Assembly: GCA_964388835.1 (NCBI GenBank)
Contig: CAYMBZ010000002.1
Span: forward strand, 1 to 64,000
Source of the DNA: UBA1738 sp964388835
GTDB taxonomy: Bacteria > Bacillota > Clostridia > UBA1381
Reading direction: 5' to 3'
DNA: 64,000 nucleotides
Under the pieces are notes generated by a model. It had not been told where the DNA came from. It ran no database searches and saw only the letters and a program-made list of their open reading frames with translations. Shown here piece after piece: positions 34,148-43,628 of the stretch. The translations under genes were made by a program, and so were the position numbers. Position 1 is the first letter of the stretch. Each line of letters starts with the position of its first letter.

Positions 34148-34166
34148 TCCGCGCTTTTATCAAAAA
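34148..34166. repeat. 19-base direct repeat, copy B (just after ileS)
   Basis: Exact second copy of the end of lspA, placed one base past the ileS stop codon. On the minus strand it again reads FDKSA in one frame but is not part of any gene. See the finding on a possible lspA duplication scar. Confidence 0.9.
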
Positions 34167-34167
34167 C

Positions 34168-36957
34168 TTATTTTGTAAGCTTTCTTACACAATCCGCACA
34201 AATTCCGTCAAAACCCTCAATAGTTCCGACAGTTTCAGAATGAACCCAGCATCTTCCGCACTTTTCGTACTCGCTTGCGCAAACTTTTACCTTTACCAAA
34301 TCTCCGCATGCGGCATCTTGTGCATTTTCTGCCGCTTCAACCGTTGCTTTTGATGTAATAAACAACTCTGCAAGTTCAGCTTCTCGGCCCTTTAAGAACT
34401 CGTAAAGTTCACCGTCCGCATACACAACAACCTCTGCATCAAGTGATTTTCCGATAATCTTATCATTTCTTGCAGGCTCCAAAGCCTTGTTTACATCATT
34501 TCTTACCGCAATAAGCTTATCCCAAATTTCCGCAAGCTCGGCATTTTCATATTCATCCTTTGCCTTAGGCAATTCATTGAGCATAACGCTTACGGCATCA
34601 TCACTGCTCAAATGTGGCATAAACTTCCAGATTTCCTCCGAGGTATATGCCAAAACCGGCGCCAAAAGCTTCACCATCGCATCAAGAATGAGATACATTG
34701 CACTTTGAGCAGAACGTCTCTCCTTCGAATCCGGCTTTTCCGTATAAAGTCTTGATTTTAACACATCAAGGTAGAAGTTACTCATATCCACGATGCAGAA
34801 ATTCAAAACTGCCGAATACAATGTGTGGAATTCATATTTTTCATAGGATGCAATTGTCTTTTTAATAAGCTCATTGAGTTTCAACAGCGCCCATTTATCT
34901 ATTTCAAGCATGTCCGCATAAGTAACCATATCGCAGTTAGGGTTAAAATCATTGATATTCGACAAAATATATCTCGCCGTATTTCTGATTTTTCTGTAAC
35001 CCTCGGAAAGTTGCTTAAGCGAATCCTGGCTCATTCTCATATCGGTTCTGTAATCCGCGGATACAACCCACAAACGCAACACATCCGCACCGAACTTATC
35101 CACGATTTCCTGAGGGCTTATGCTGTTGCCCTTTGATTTGGACATCTTTCTGCCCTCACCGTCCTGAATCATTCCGTGTGTAATAACCGTTCTGTACGGT
35201 GCCTGCTTTTTAACCGCAATACTCGTCAAAAGTGAGGATTGGAACCAACCTCTGTACTGGTCATTTCCCTCAAGATATATGTCTGCCGGCCATACAAGGT
35301 CATCTCTTTCATCGCAAACCGCCATGTGTGATGAACCGGAGTCAAACCACACATCCATGATGTCCTTTTCTTTTGTAAACTCTGTACATCCGCACTCGCA
35401 TGCAATGCCGCTCGGCATAATATCAGCGACATCCAGCTCCCACCATTTGTCCGGGCCTTCTTTTCGGAAGAGCTCGGCAACGGCTTCGATTGTTTTATCG
35501 TTTATGAGTTCCTTGCCGCAATCCTTACAATAGAAAATCGGAATCGGAACGCCCCATGTTCTCTGACGCGAAATACACCAATCACTACGGTCAACCACCA
35601 TTGATTTAATTCTGTCCTCGCCCCACTCGGGAATCCATTTTACGCCCTCTATAGCCTTTACTGCATCATCCTTTAACGCATCTACCGATGCAAACCATTG
35701 GTCTGCGGCTCTGAATATAATCGGATGATTACATCTCCAGCAATGCGGATATTGGTGAACAATCTCTTGAGCCGCCAAAAGCGCACCGCTTGCCTTTAAG
35801 TTTTTAAGTATCTTTTCATTTGAATCTTCATAATAAAGACCTGCAAATTCGCCCGCATCCTCTGTCTGATAGCCCTTATCATCAACCGGCACAACAATTT
35901 CAAGCTGCGGATAATTCTTGCACACAATATAGTCCTCAGCACCGAATCCCGGAGCTGTATGAACACAGCCCGTACCTGCATCCAATGTTACGTGGTCGCC
36001 TACAATAACCAAAGAATCACGGTCAAGGAACGGGTGACGGCATGTCATGAGTTCAAGCTCGCGTCCCATACAGGTCTTAACCACCTCATAGTCGCCGTCA
36101 AGTCCAGCTGAGCTTACAACAGTATCGATAAGCTCCGTTGCCAAAACGTATATTTCATTATTCTTGAATTTAACCAAAGAATATTCAAGATCCGGGTTCA
36201 AGCAAACTGCCAGATTGCCCGGAAGTGTCCATGTGGTTGTTGTCCAAATAACAAAGTATACATTTTCAAGTCCCGCAAAAAGACCTTTATCATCCGCTAC
36301 CGCAAATTTTACGTAGATTGAGGTTGTCTTATCCTCTTCGTATTCGATTTCCGCCTCAGCAAGTGCCGTTTCACAATGCGGACACCAGTAAACCGGCTTT
36401 AATCCTTTATAAATCAAGCCGTTCTTAGCCATTTCGCCGAAAACTTCAATCTGCTTTGCAACGAACTCATTTTTGAGTGTAAGGTAAGGATTGTCCCAAT
36501 CGCCTATAACGCCCAAACGCTTAAACTGCTCCTTTTGATTTTCAACATGCGAGCACGCAAACTCACGGCAAGCCTGTCTGAACTTAACCGGTCCTGCCGC
36601 ATGACGGTTTATTCCTAATTTTTTGATTGCCTGCTGTTCGATAGGCAATCCGTGTGTATCCCAGCCCGGAACATAGGGAGCGTAAAAACCTTGCAGATTT
36701 TTATATCTTACGATTATATCCTTAAGTATTTTATTCAGTGCATGACCCAAATGAATGTCACCGTTTGCATAGGGTGGCCCGTCATGCAGAATAAACGGTG
36801 TCTTTCCCTTATTTCTTTCCTTAAGCTTGTTATATAAATCGATTTCCTCCCAATATTTCAAGGTTTCCGGCTCTCTCTGCGGAAGATTTCCGCGCATGGG
36901 GAACTCGGTTTTCGGAAGATTAACCGACTTTGTGTAATCTTTGCAATTTTCGCACAT
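34168..36957 (-). CDS. ileS: Isoleucyl-tRNA synthetase
   Basis: Charges tRNA-Ile; 929 residues, a class I synthetase of bacterial type. The ATP-binding motifs are GDIHLGHALNK (HIGH) and RKMSKSKGNS (KMSKS), with the editing domain (TTTWTLPGNLA, GTGCVHTAPGFGAED) between. The C-terminal zinc finger CGRCW..C..C is present, which fits the mupirocin-sensitive bacterial form. It follows divIVA by 56 bases with a small hairpin (36986-37007) but no T-box leader. Position matches the Bacillus divIVA-ileS order. Confidence 0.97.
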   Translation of the reverse strand: MCENCKDYTKSVNLPKTEFPMRGNLPQREPETLKYWEEIDLYNKLKERNKGKTPFILHDGPPYANGDIHLGHALNKILKDIIVRYKNLQGFYAPYVPGWDTHGLPIEQQAIKKLGINRHAAGPVKFRQACREFACSHVENQKEQFKRLGVIGDWDNPYLTLKNEFVAKQIEVFGEMAKNGLIYKGLKPVYWCPHCETALAEAEIEYEEDKTTSIYVKFAVADDKGLFAGLENVYFVIWTTTTWTLPGNLAVCLNPDLEYSLVKFKNNEIYVLATELIDTVVSSAGLDGDYEVVKTCMGRELELMTCRHPFLDRDSLVIVGDHVTLDAGTGCVHTAPGFGAEDYIVCKNYPQLEIVVPVDDKGYQTEDAGEFAGLYYEDSNEKILKNLKASGALLAAQEIVHQYPHCWRCNHPIIFRAADQWFASVDALKDDAVKAIEGVKWIPEWGEDRIKSMVVDRSDWCISRQRTWGVPIPIFYCKDCGKELINDKTIEAVAELFRKEGPDKWWELDVADIMPSGIACECGCTEFTKEKDIMDVWFDSGSSHMAVCDERDDLVWPADIYLEGNDQYRGWFQSSLLTSIAVKKQAPYRTVITHGMIQDGEGRKMSKSKGNSISPQEIVDKFGADVLRLWVVSADYRTDMRMSQDSLKQLSEGYRKIRNTARYILSNINDFNPNCDMVTYADMLEIDKWALLKLNELIKKTIASYEKYEFHTLYSAVLNFCIVDMSNFYLDVLKSRLYTEKPDSKERRSAQSAMYLILDAMVKLLAPVLAYTSEEIWKFMPHLSSDDAVSVMLNELPKAKDEYENAELAEIWDKLIAVRNDVNKALEPARNDKIIGKSLDAEVVVYADGELYEFLKGREAELAELFITSKATVEAAENAQDAACGDLVKVKVCASEYEKCGRCWVHSETVGTIEGFDGICADCVRKLTK

Positions 36958-37013
36958 ATTTTTTATCCTTTCTATAAATAAAATCAGGGATAACTACAGC
37001 TATCCCTACTATT

Positions 37014-37454
37014 TTACTCCAATTTGTCCAACATTTCAAGTAGTGCGGAGCAAATTTCTTTAATTCTTGTTTTATACCCCGTAACTTCTACCTGAACGCT
37101 TGCCAATTCATTTCTTTTGGTCTGAATATCATGGTCAAGCTGGCGGTACATGTTTTCCGACTTGGATTGAGCTTCATTCACGATAACGTTAGCCTTCTCC
37201 GCCGCGCTCTTCTTTATGTCCTCCGCCGCTGTCTGCGCAAGCACAATCGATTGCTGAAGCGTAGCTTCCATTGCCTTATACTGCTCTATCGAACGTTCCA
37301 GCTGCTTAATCCGTTCGCGCAATTCGACATTATCCTTATAAAGCTTTTCATAATCTCTTCCTACCAAATCCAAAAAATCGTCTACCTCGTCGGCATTGTA
37401 TCCTCTGAGCTTAACCTCAAAGTCCTGTCTTTGTATGTCGATTGGTGTTAACAT
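37014..37454 (-). CDS. divIVA: Septum/pole-site protein DivIVA
   Basis: A peripheral membrane coiled-coil protein that recognises curved membrane at division sites. The N-terminal domain TPIDIQRQDFEVKLRGYNADEVDDFLD is typical, followed by a coiled coil from about residue 30 to 75 (DYEKLYKDNVELRERIKQLE) and a second helical region. The 146 residues are short but normal for Clostridia. It lies between ylmH and ileS, the conserved order. Confidence 0.94.
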   Translation of the reverse strand: MLTPIDIQRQDFEVKLRGYNADEVDDFLDLVGRDYEKLYKDNVELRERIKQLERSIEQYKAMEATLQQSIVLAQTAAEDIKKSAAEKANVIVNEAQSKSENMYRQLDHDIQTKRNELASVQVEVTGYKTRIKEICSALLEMLDKLE

Positions 37455-37467
37455 AGCTCCACTCTCC

Positions 37468-38202
37468 CTATATATATTTTCTCAGCGTAACATGTAATCT
37501 GCCACTGCCTGTTTTATTTCCTATCCTTATCAGTTCAGCCCTTCCGAAGCCTCGTACCGATAAAAGGTCTCCCTCCTTAATCGCGGTATCGACATCCGCT
37601 ATAACGCAGTGATTTACCGACACCTTATCCGACGATATCAGAGACTTTGCCTCACTTCTGCTTTTTTTGATAAGCGCCGCCAAAACAGCATCCGCACGCA
37701 TGGAAGCCGCCACGGTATCAATGATTTCAAATTGCCTTTCCGGCAGTGTCACCTCGCACATTTTGCAAATGCGGATATCCACTCCGCACCCGGACACTTT
37801 TCGAATATTATCGCATATAAAATCCGCAATATCCGCCATGACAAACATGTAGGCACTTTTTTCACCTACCAAAATATCGCCTATTTTCCTCCGCTCTATT
37901 CCCAAAGATAAAACGGTGCCCAGATAATCTCGGTGACTTATTTTCGTGTCATATTTTTTGACAAATTCCAGAATTTGTATCGGAAATTCCATCTCCTCAG
38001 GCTCAATCCAATCGGGAAAAACTCCCAAAATCCGCCGTTCGGCATCATCATATCCACCGAACAAAACACCGCCGAACAATCCATCTTTAAGAAGCAGTGT
38101 CTGCTCCCGTTCATCCAAAAATCCCGAAAAACGCGGCGTGTGATATTTCTCGCACAATTCGGCAACATCCTGCATCTTGTTTAAAAAAACACCATCACCC
38201 AT
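37468..38202 (-). CDS. ylmH: YlmH family S4-domain RNA-binding protein
   Basis: A 244-residue protein with an N-terminal two-domain region (FSGFLDEREQTLL, FGGYDDAERRILGVFPDW, HRDYLGTVLSLGIERRKIGDI) and a C-terminal S4 RNA-binding domain (ADAVLAALIKKSRSEAKSLISSDKVSVN, LLSVRGFGRAELI). YlmH homologues belong to the division cluster, and recent work on the Bacillus protein links it to ribosome-associated quality control. RBS AAGGAGACA. A palindrome separates it from sepF. Confidence 0.92.
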   Translation of the reverse strand: MGDGVFLNKMQDVAELCEKYHTPRFSGFLDEREQTLLLKDGLFGGVLFGGYDDAERRILGVFPDWIEPEEMEFPIQILEFVKKYDTKISHRDYLGTVLSLGIERRKIGDILVGEKSAYMFVMADIADFICDNIRKVSGCGVDIRICKMCEVTLPERQFEIIDTVAASMRADAVLAALIKKSRSEAKSLISSDKVSVNHCVIADVDTAIKEGDLLSVRGFGRAELIRIGNKTGSGRLHVTLRKYI

Positions 38203-38223
38203 AACATGTCTCCTTAAATTACA

Positions 38224-38249
38224 ATAAGGCGGAGCATGCTCCGCCTTAT
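38224..38249. repeat. 26-base perfect palindrome between sepF and ylmH
   Basis: ATAAGGCGGAGCA and its complement meet with no spacer. As RNA it would form a very stable hairpin with a minimal loop between sepF and ylmH. The following minus-strand bases (TGTAATTT) are only mildly T-rich, so it could be a weak internal terminator or an RNA processing or stability site that sets ylmH levels relative to sepF. Confidence 0.7.
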
Positions 38250-38259
38250 AAATGCCGAA

Positions 38260-38706
38260 TTATTTGAACATGCTCCAATCAAATCCCGCACCGGATTTGT
38301 CTCTCAAGACCTCGCCCGTTATATCATAAGAAGACGGTGTTGCAATAAAGATACCTCCCGAAACTTTCTGGATATCTCCCGAAAGTCCGTAAACCGTGCC
38401 TGCTATAAAATCAACCACTCTTCTTGCTTCCTCCGGGTCAAGTCCGCCCACATCGAGAATTACGGGATGTCTCTGCTTAATCTGGTCTGCCGCCTCTGTC
38501 GAATTGTTAAAACACTTCGGCTTCATAACCACAATACTCGGCTGATTTGCCTGTCTGTCAAGGGGTACCACCTTATTCTTTCTTGCAAAAAGCGAGCCAC
38601 GCTCCTCATACTGTTCGGGAGCTTCTTCCTCTTCTATTTCGTAATCCTCATCGTAGTCTATATCACCGAAGCCGACAAAATCCTTAACCGCATCTACAAA
38701 TCCCAT
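38260..38706 (-). CDS. sepF: Cell division protein SepF
   Basis: SepF binds FtsZ and tethers it to the membrane. The protein has an N-terminal amphipathic helix (MGFVDAVKDFVGF), an acidic linker, and the SepF core from about residue 58: IVVMKPKCFNNSTEAADQI, HPVILDVGGLDPEEARRVVDF and AGTVYGLSGDIQKVSGGIFI. 148 residues, standard size. Confidence 0.95.
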   Translation of the reverse strand: MGFVDAVKDFVGFGDIDYDEDYEIEEEEAPEQYEERGSLFARKNKVVPLDRQANQPSIVVMKPKCFNNSTEAADQIKQRHPVILDVGGLDPEEARRVVDFIAGTVYGLSGDIQKVSGGIFIATPSSYDITGEVLRDKSGAGFDWSMFK

Positions 38707-38724
38707 GAAAACTTCCTCCTAAAT

Positions 38725-39432
38725 TTATTTTGTTTGAGAGTAATCCCTCTGTCCGAAAATCGCTGTACCTACCCGCACCATATTCGAACCTTCTTCTATG
38801 GCAGTTTCATAATCTCCGCTCATACCCATAGACAGATATTTCATGGTAATATTATCATATTTATTTTCAGATATGTCAATAAATTTGTTATTTATGTCAC
38901 GAAAATGTAATCTATTCGCAAAGTCACTGTCAAATTTCGCCAGAATTGTCATCAATCCGCAAACTTTTACGTGTTTTAAATCCTTTGCGTGCATAAGCAT
39001 TTCCTCAACATTTTCAGGTGCCGCTCCGAACTTTGTCTCCTCTCCGGTAATGTTTATTTGTATCAGTATGCGAACGGTATCGACATTGTGTTTTTCCGCT
39101 TGACGCTCAATTTCGTCCATAAGCTTTACCGAATCCACGGAATGAATCATATAAACCTTATCTATTATATATTTCACCTTGTTTGTCTGCAAATGCCCGA
39201 TAAGATGCCAGCGCACCGGCTTAACTCTGTCATATTTATCCAGAATTTCCTGAACCTTATTCTCTCCGATATCGGTTACTCCCAGGTCAACAGCTTCGTT
39301 TATCATCTCAACCGGATGCGTTTTGGTTACCGCAATAAGGGTGACATCATCGGCGCATCTTCCGCTTTTTTCAGCAGCTTCCCCAATCTTTTTTCGAACC
39401 TCTTCCAAATTTTCCTTTATAAAAGACATCAT
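38725..39432 (-). CDS. PLP homeostasis protein (YggS/YlmE)
   Basis: A single-domain alanine-racemase-like protein that binds pyridoxal phosphate. The PLP lysine is in LIAVTKTHPVEMI near residue 37. GENKVQEILDKY, WHLIGHLQTNK and the C-terminal SMGMSGDYETAI with VRVGTAIFG are the family signature. 235 residues. It overlaps the adaptor gene by four bases (ATGA) and precedes sepF, the order known from ylmE-ylmF. Confidence 0.94.
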   Translation of the reverse strand: MMSFIKENLEEVRKKIGEAAEKSGRCADDVTLIAVTKTHPVEMINEAVDLGVTDIGENKVQEILDKYDRVKPVRWHLIGHLQTNKVKYIIDKVYMIHSVDSVKLMDEIERQAEKHNVDTVRILIQINITGEETKFGAAPENVEEMLMHAKDLKHVKVCGLMTILAKFDSDFANRLHFRDINNKFIDISENKYDNITMKYLSMGMSGDYETAIEEGSNMVRVGTAIFGQRDYSQTK

Positions 39433-40616
39433 TTCTCACCTATCACTATATTATCATATTCTCTGAGCATATTCTGCATACCGCTTACAGGCGCAACAAT
39501 CACCGTTCCTCCCGCAGTGTCCGTATAAACCACACTGCATGGCTTAAACACCTGGGCACCTGCATTTTTTACCATAACACCTTTGGTTCCGTCCGAGGAA
39601 ATACGCAGAGCGGATACCGGAATTCTGTAGCCCTTATAGCTTTCCAAAATAAGCTCCGTTCTCGAGTATCTTAAGGAGAAAACACCCTCTTTGTACTGCT
39701 CGCATTTTATAACCAAAACGTTTTTTTTCGTTTCACTGCTTTCGGTTGATATATATTCAACCGTTCCCTCAGCCTCAATTCCCGGAAGATTGTCAAATCT
39801 CAGCTTAACGCTTCTTCCTATTTTAGTTCCCGCCGCGGTTTCTTTATCGACTGTCAGCATAACATACCAAATATGGTTATTTACTACCTTGCACACGGGC
39901 TGACCGGCACCGGCGGTTGTTTGATATTCCTTTGCCGATTCCGCAATTGCATCATAGTCCGCAACCTTGTAGGACATAATCGTTTTCGGTGTTAAAATCT
40001 CCTCCAACGAATCTACATTTTTTGAAAATACTCCCGACATTTGCGAATAAATATCGTTTTTAACATTCTTAAGTCCCGCTTCAAGCGTATTTTTTCGGTT
40101 TTTTAATGCCTCAACATCCTCCGATTCAATACTCTGCTCATCGCCCGTTATAATGCCGTTTATCTGTGCTTTGTAACCGGCTATTTTGGAAATTTCATGC
40201 TCGGTTTTCGCCTTTATTATGTTGTTTTTAAGATTTTCTATATCCTCTTCGCTGTTCATCCCGCCGGCTTTGTACGCCGAACCGCTTTCCGACGAACTTT
40301 CAAGCTCCGCGATTTTTTTATTGATATTGTTAAGCTCATTCAATGTTTCTTCCGAAACGCTTCCCGTATATACCGTGGAAAGAACCCTGTTTTTTCCGAC
40401 GCGCGTACCCTCCTGAATATAGTGATACACCGTTCCCGATGTCGGTGCATTATACACCTGCTCACTGCGAACAATATAAGCGAAAGAGTCTATTTTGTTT
40501 TCATAAACCTCGGTAGCTGCCGGAAGTGTTTGAACCGGATTTTCCACATAACGTATTCCGTAGAACACGCAGAAACAAACTACGCATAGGAGAATAACAA
40601 AAATACTTTTTTTCAT
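39429..40616 (-). CDS. HlyD-family membrane fusion (adaptor) protein
   Basis: A 395-residue single-pass membrane protein. The N-terminal segment KKSIFVILLCVVCFCVFYG anchors it. A lipoyl/barrel half-motif (VYNAPTSGTVYHYIQEGTRV) is followed by a long coiled coil (about residues 88-185, rich in Glu, Lys and Asn) and a C-terminal beta region (VKLRFDNLPGIEAEGTVEYI, RIPVSALRISSDGTKGVMV). This domain order is that of HlyD-type adaptors of export machines, but no pump gene lies nearby. It sits in the division cluster between engB and yggS and overlaps yggS. Its partner and role are unknown; a division-linked envelope function is an inference from position only. Confidence 0.8.
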   Translation of the reverse strand: MKKSIFVILLCVVCFCVFYGIRYVENPVQTLPAATEVYENKIDSFAYIVRSEQVYNAPTSGTVYHYIQEGTRVGKNRVLSTVYTGSVSEETLNELNNINKKIAELESSSESGSAYKAGGMNSEEDIENLKNNIIKAKTEHEISKIAGYKAQINGIITGDEQSIESEDVEALKNRKNTLEAGLKNVKNDIYSQMSGVFSKNVDSLEEILTPKTIMSYKVADYDAIAESAKEYQTTAGAGQPVCKVVNNHIWYVMLTVDKETAAGTKIGRSVKLRFDNLPGIEAEGTVEYISTESSETKKNVLVIKCEQYKEGVFSLRYSRTELILESYKGYRIPVSALRISSDGTKGVMVKNAGAQVFKPCSVVYTDTAGGTVIVAPVSGMQNMLREYDNIVIGEK

Positions 40617-40634
40617 TTTATTACCTCTTCCCGC

Positions 40635-41231
40635 TTACTGCGGAGCTCTCATCATTTCAATCATATCCCATACAGTGTATTTTCCCTCATCATTTTTTGT
40701 GGAAAATGGCACCAAAATGTCATCCTCGCACAAATTAAGCTCACCGTATATCATTTCAAGATTTTTTTCCAGCTCGCGTTTGGAAAGCTTGTCGGTCTTT
40801 GTGGCGATTACGATAACCCCCTCATCGGGCTGTGCCGCACGAATCCAATCAAGCATCATCTTATCGTCCCCCGTCGGAGCATGGCGCGAATCCACCAAAA
40901 GCATAACCTTCCTCAGCTGACAGCGGCGATACAGATAATCGTCTATCATGTTCCCCCAGCTTTCCACATCGGTTTTGGCTCTTTTTGCATATCCGTATCC
41001 CGGTAAGTCTACCAAAAAAATCGTATCATCTATGTTATAAAAATTAATGGTAATCGTTTTTCCCGGGGTAGAGCTTACTCTCGCAAGAGATTTTCTGTTT
41101 AAAAGCTTGTTAATCATAGAGGATTTTCCCACATTTGAGCGTCCCACAAACGCAAATTCCGGGTACTCCGTTTTAGGATACTGTTCCTTTTTTACCGCCG
41201 AAACGGTAATATCGGCATTGTGTAAATTCAT
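40635..41231 (-). CDS. engB: Ribosome biogenesis GTP-binding protein YsxC/EngB
   Basis: A 198-residue GTPase needed for assembly of the 50S subunit. G1 is GRSNVGKSS, G2 lies around SSTPGKT, G3 is LVDLPGYGYA and G4 is ATKTDKLSK, with PFSTKND as G5. It lies nine bases downstream of lon, a very common pair in Firmicutes. Confidence 0.95.
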   Translation of the reverse strand: MNLHNADITVSAVKKEQYPKTEYPEFAFVGRSNVGKSSMINKLLNRKSLARVSSTPGKTITINFYNIDDTIFLVDLPGYGYAKRAKTDVESWGNMIDDYLYRRCQLRKVMLLVDSRHAPTGDDKMMLDWIRAAQPDEGVIVIATKTDKLSKRELEKNLEMIYGELNLCEDDILVPFSTKNDEGKYTVWDMIEMMRAPQ

Positions 41232-41240
41232 AAGAACACC

Positions 41241-43595
41241 TCACTTTTCTTCCTGCGGAATCTTAAATCTTCCCGCCTTTTTTCTTTTTCCCAGCGCAAC
41301 TCGCAAAACCTCATCAATATCGGATACCGGTACAAAGTTCACCTTAGCTTTTACCGTCTCCGGAACATCTTCCAGGTCCGGTCGATTTTCCGCCGGAATT
41401 ATAACGGTTTTAATCCCTGCGTGATATGCTGCAACCGACTTTTCCTTTAATCCGCCGATTGGCAGAACCTTTCCGCGCAGTGTAATTTCTCCCGTCATTG
41501 CAACATCGGATTTTACCGGATATCCCGTAAGAGCGGATGCAAGCGCAACAGCCATGGTTATTCCGGCTGATGGTCCGTCCTTAGGAACGGCTCCCTCAGG
41601 TACATGAATATGTATATCGCAAGTTTTATAAAATTTCGTGTAAATTCCGAGTGCCTCAGCCCTTGCACGAATACAACTTAAAGCCGCTGCCGCCGATTCT
41701 TTCATTACATCACCGAGGTTTCCGGTAAGCTCAAGCCGTCCGCTTCCCTCCATAACATTTACCTCTATCGAAAGCGTGTCTCCGCCTACACTTGTCCATG
41801 CAAGTCCTCGCACTACTCCAACCTCATCGATACCGTTTTGAATATCTGTACGATACTTCCGTCTGCCCGCATAATCGGCAAGGTTTTCGCTTGTTATTTC
41901 AAGCTTTTCCATATCTTCCGCAAGCAGTTTTTTTGCGGCTTTTCGCATAAGCGATGCAATTTCGCGCTCCAATCCGCGCACTCCGGATTCTTTGGTATAA
42001 TAATCTATCAAATCATCCAAAGCTCCGCCCGCAACATGTATATCATATTCCTCAAGGCCGTTTTTCTTTATCTGTCTCGGCAAAAGATACTTCTTTGCTA
42101 TAGAGTGTTTTTCTTCCCGGGTGTATCCCGAAACTTCAATAACCTCAAGCCTGTCCAACAGCGGCTGAGATACCGTTTGAAGCGTATTTGCTGTAGTTAT
42201 AAACATCACATTCGACAAATCAAACGGAACTTCCAGAAAATGGTCGCGGAAAGACGAATTTTGTTCCGTATCCAAAACTTCCAAAAGCGCGGCAGACGGG
42301 TCGCCCTTATAGTCCTGTCCCATCTTGTCAATTTCATCCAAAAGCACCAAAGGATTTTTTACCCCCGCCTCAATCACAGCGGAAATTATACGTCCCTGCA
42401 TTGCTCCGATGTATGTTTTTCTGTGTCCGCGTATATCCGCTTCATCGTGAATACCTCCCAGGGAAATGCGGACATATTTACGTCCCAAAGCACGTGCAAC
42501 GCTCTTTGCGATTGAAGTTTTGCCCGTTCCCGGAGGGCCGGACAAACAGAGTACCGTGCCATCCTTACCCGCTGTCAGCTTTCTTACCGCAAGGTATTCC
42601 AAAATGCGCTCCTTTACATTTTCAAGACCGTAATGGTCCTCGTCCAGTATACAGCGCGCCTTTTTTATATCGATATTTTCCTTTGTTTTCTTGTTCCACG
42701 GCAAAGAAAGGACGGTGTCAAGATAATTGCGCATAACCGCACAATCCGGTGATGAGGATTGCATTCTCTCCATTCTCGAAATATCCTTTTCGATTTTTTC
42801 CGTAATGCTTTTTGCTGTGCGAAGCTTTTTCAGTTTTTCACGGTAAGCCGCTGTTTCTCCCTTTATTCCCTCTTTTTCACCCAGTTCATTTTCAATGACC
42901 TTCATTTCCTCGCGGAGGTAGTATTCACGCTGATTTGCATCTATGTTCTTTTTTACCTTGGCATCAATTTCGCGCGTGATTTTTAAAACTTGCACCTCTT
43001 TATTGAGCGCGGCAACAAGCTTTTCAACCCTTACATATACATCCGGCTCTTCCAAAATCTCCTGCTTTATTTTGTAATTAAGCTCAACATTAGCCGCAAC
43101 CGCATCCGCAAAACGTCCCGGGCGCACCTCTCCGGAAGCCATAACAAAGCTCTGTGGCGGCAAGTTTTTATTGAGTGCAAAATATTCATCAAAAGTATTT
43201 TCAAGGCTTCTCACAAAACCCTCATCCACTATCAAATTGTCCGCATCTATTTCCTCAACAGCCTCGACACTGCATTTCAAATACGGTTCATCCGAAAGGA
43301 TTTCACATAGCTTTGCTCTTTTCACACCGTCCGCCATTACACGCACAGCACCGCTGTTTAATCGCATTGTGCGGTTTATTTTGGCGATAACTCCAACTTT
43401 ATATAAGTCCAAAAACTGCGGATTTTCTTTCATTGCATCGTTCTGCGCAACAAGGAAAATCTCAATTCCGCCATCAAGTGCCGCCTCCAGGGCTTTCAGC
43501 GACTTCGGTCTCATAATGTCAAAACTGACCGACGAACGCGGAAATACCACCAGGTCACGGAGTGGCAGAAGAGGCAGAGTTATTGTATTCTCCAA
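41241..43595 (-). CDS. lon: ATP-dependent protease Lon
   Basis: A 784-residue cytoplasmic AAA+ protease. The N-terminal substrate domain starts ENTITLPLLPLRDLVVFP. Walker A is GPPGTGKTSIAKS, Walker B VLLDEIDKM. The catalytic Ser is in KDGPSAGITMA and the Lys in LPIGGLKEKSVAA. The start is TTG at 43595, preceded by AGGAG at eight bases. The upstream ATG at 43640 is ruled out since it overlaps the -10 box and lies ahead of the expected transcription start. First gene of the lon-engB-division cluster transcript. Confidence 0.95.
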   Translation of the reverse strand: MENTITLPLLPLRDLVVFPRSSVSFDIMRPKSLKALEAALDGGIEIFLVAQNDAMKENPQFLDLYKVGVIAKINRTMRLNSGAVRVMADGVKRAKLCEILSDEPYLKCSVEAVEEIDADNLIVDEGFVRSLENTFDEYFALNKNLPPQSFVMASGEVRPGRFADAVAANVELNYKIKQEILEEPDVYVRVEKLVAALNKEVQVLKITREIDAKVKKNIDANQREYYLREEMKVIENELGEKEGIKGETAAYREKLKKLRTAKSITEKIEKDISRMERMQSSSPDCAVMRNYLDTVLSLPWNKKTKENIDIKKARCILDEDHYGLENVKERILEYLAVRKLTAGKDGTVLCLSGPPGTGKTSIAKSVARALGRKYVRISLGGIHDEADIRGHRKTYIGAMQGRIISAVIEAGVKNPLVLLDEIDKMGQDYKGDPSAALLEVLDTEQNSSFRDHFLEVPFDLSNVMFITTANTLQTVSQPLLDRLEVIEVSGYTREEKHSIAKKYLLPRQIKKNGLEEYDIHVAGGALDDLIDYYTKESGVRGLEREIASLMRKAAKKLLAEDMEKLEITSENLADYAGRRKYRTDIQNGIDEVGVVRGLAWTSVGGDTLSIEVNVMEGSGRLELTGNLGDVMKESAAAALSCIRARAEALGIYTKFYKTCDIHIHVPEGAVPKDGPSAGITMAVALASALTGYPVKSDVAMTGEITLRGKVLPIGGLKEKSVAAYHAGIKTVIIPAENRPDLEDVPETVKAKVNFVPVSDIDEVLRVALGKRKKAGRFKIPQEEK

Positions 43596-43628
43596 ATTAT
43601 TCACTCCTATTTCATTTATCCACAATAC

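Noticed and set aside
36958..37013. T-box leader before ileS
   Set aside because: Only 56 bases separate divIVA and ileS. A small AGGGATA/TATCCCT hairpin is present but no T-box sequence or specifier stem could fit.
38236..38910. + strand ORF of 224 residues over sepF
   Set aside because: Complement of sepF and the palindrome; composition is that of a shadow frame.
41838..42515. + strand ORF of 225 residues inside lon
   Set aside because: Shadow of the conserved Lon ATPase region.
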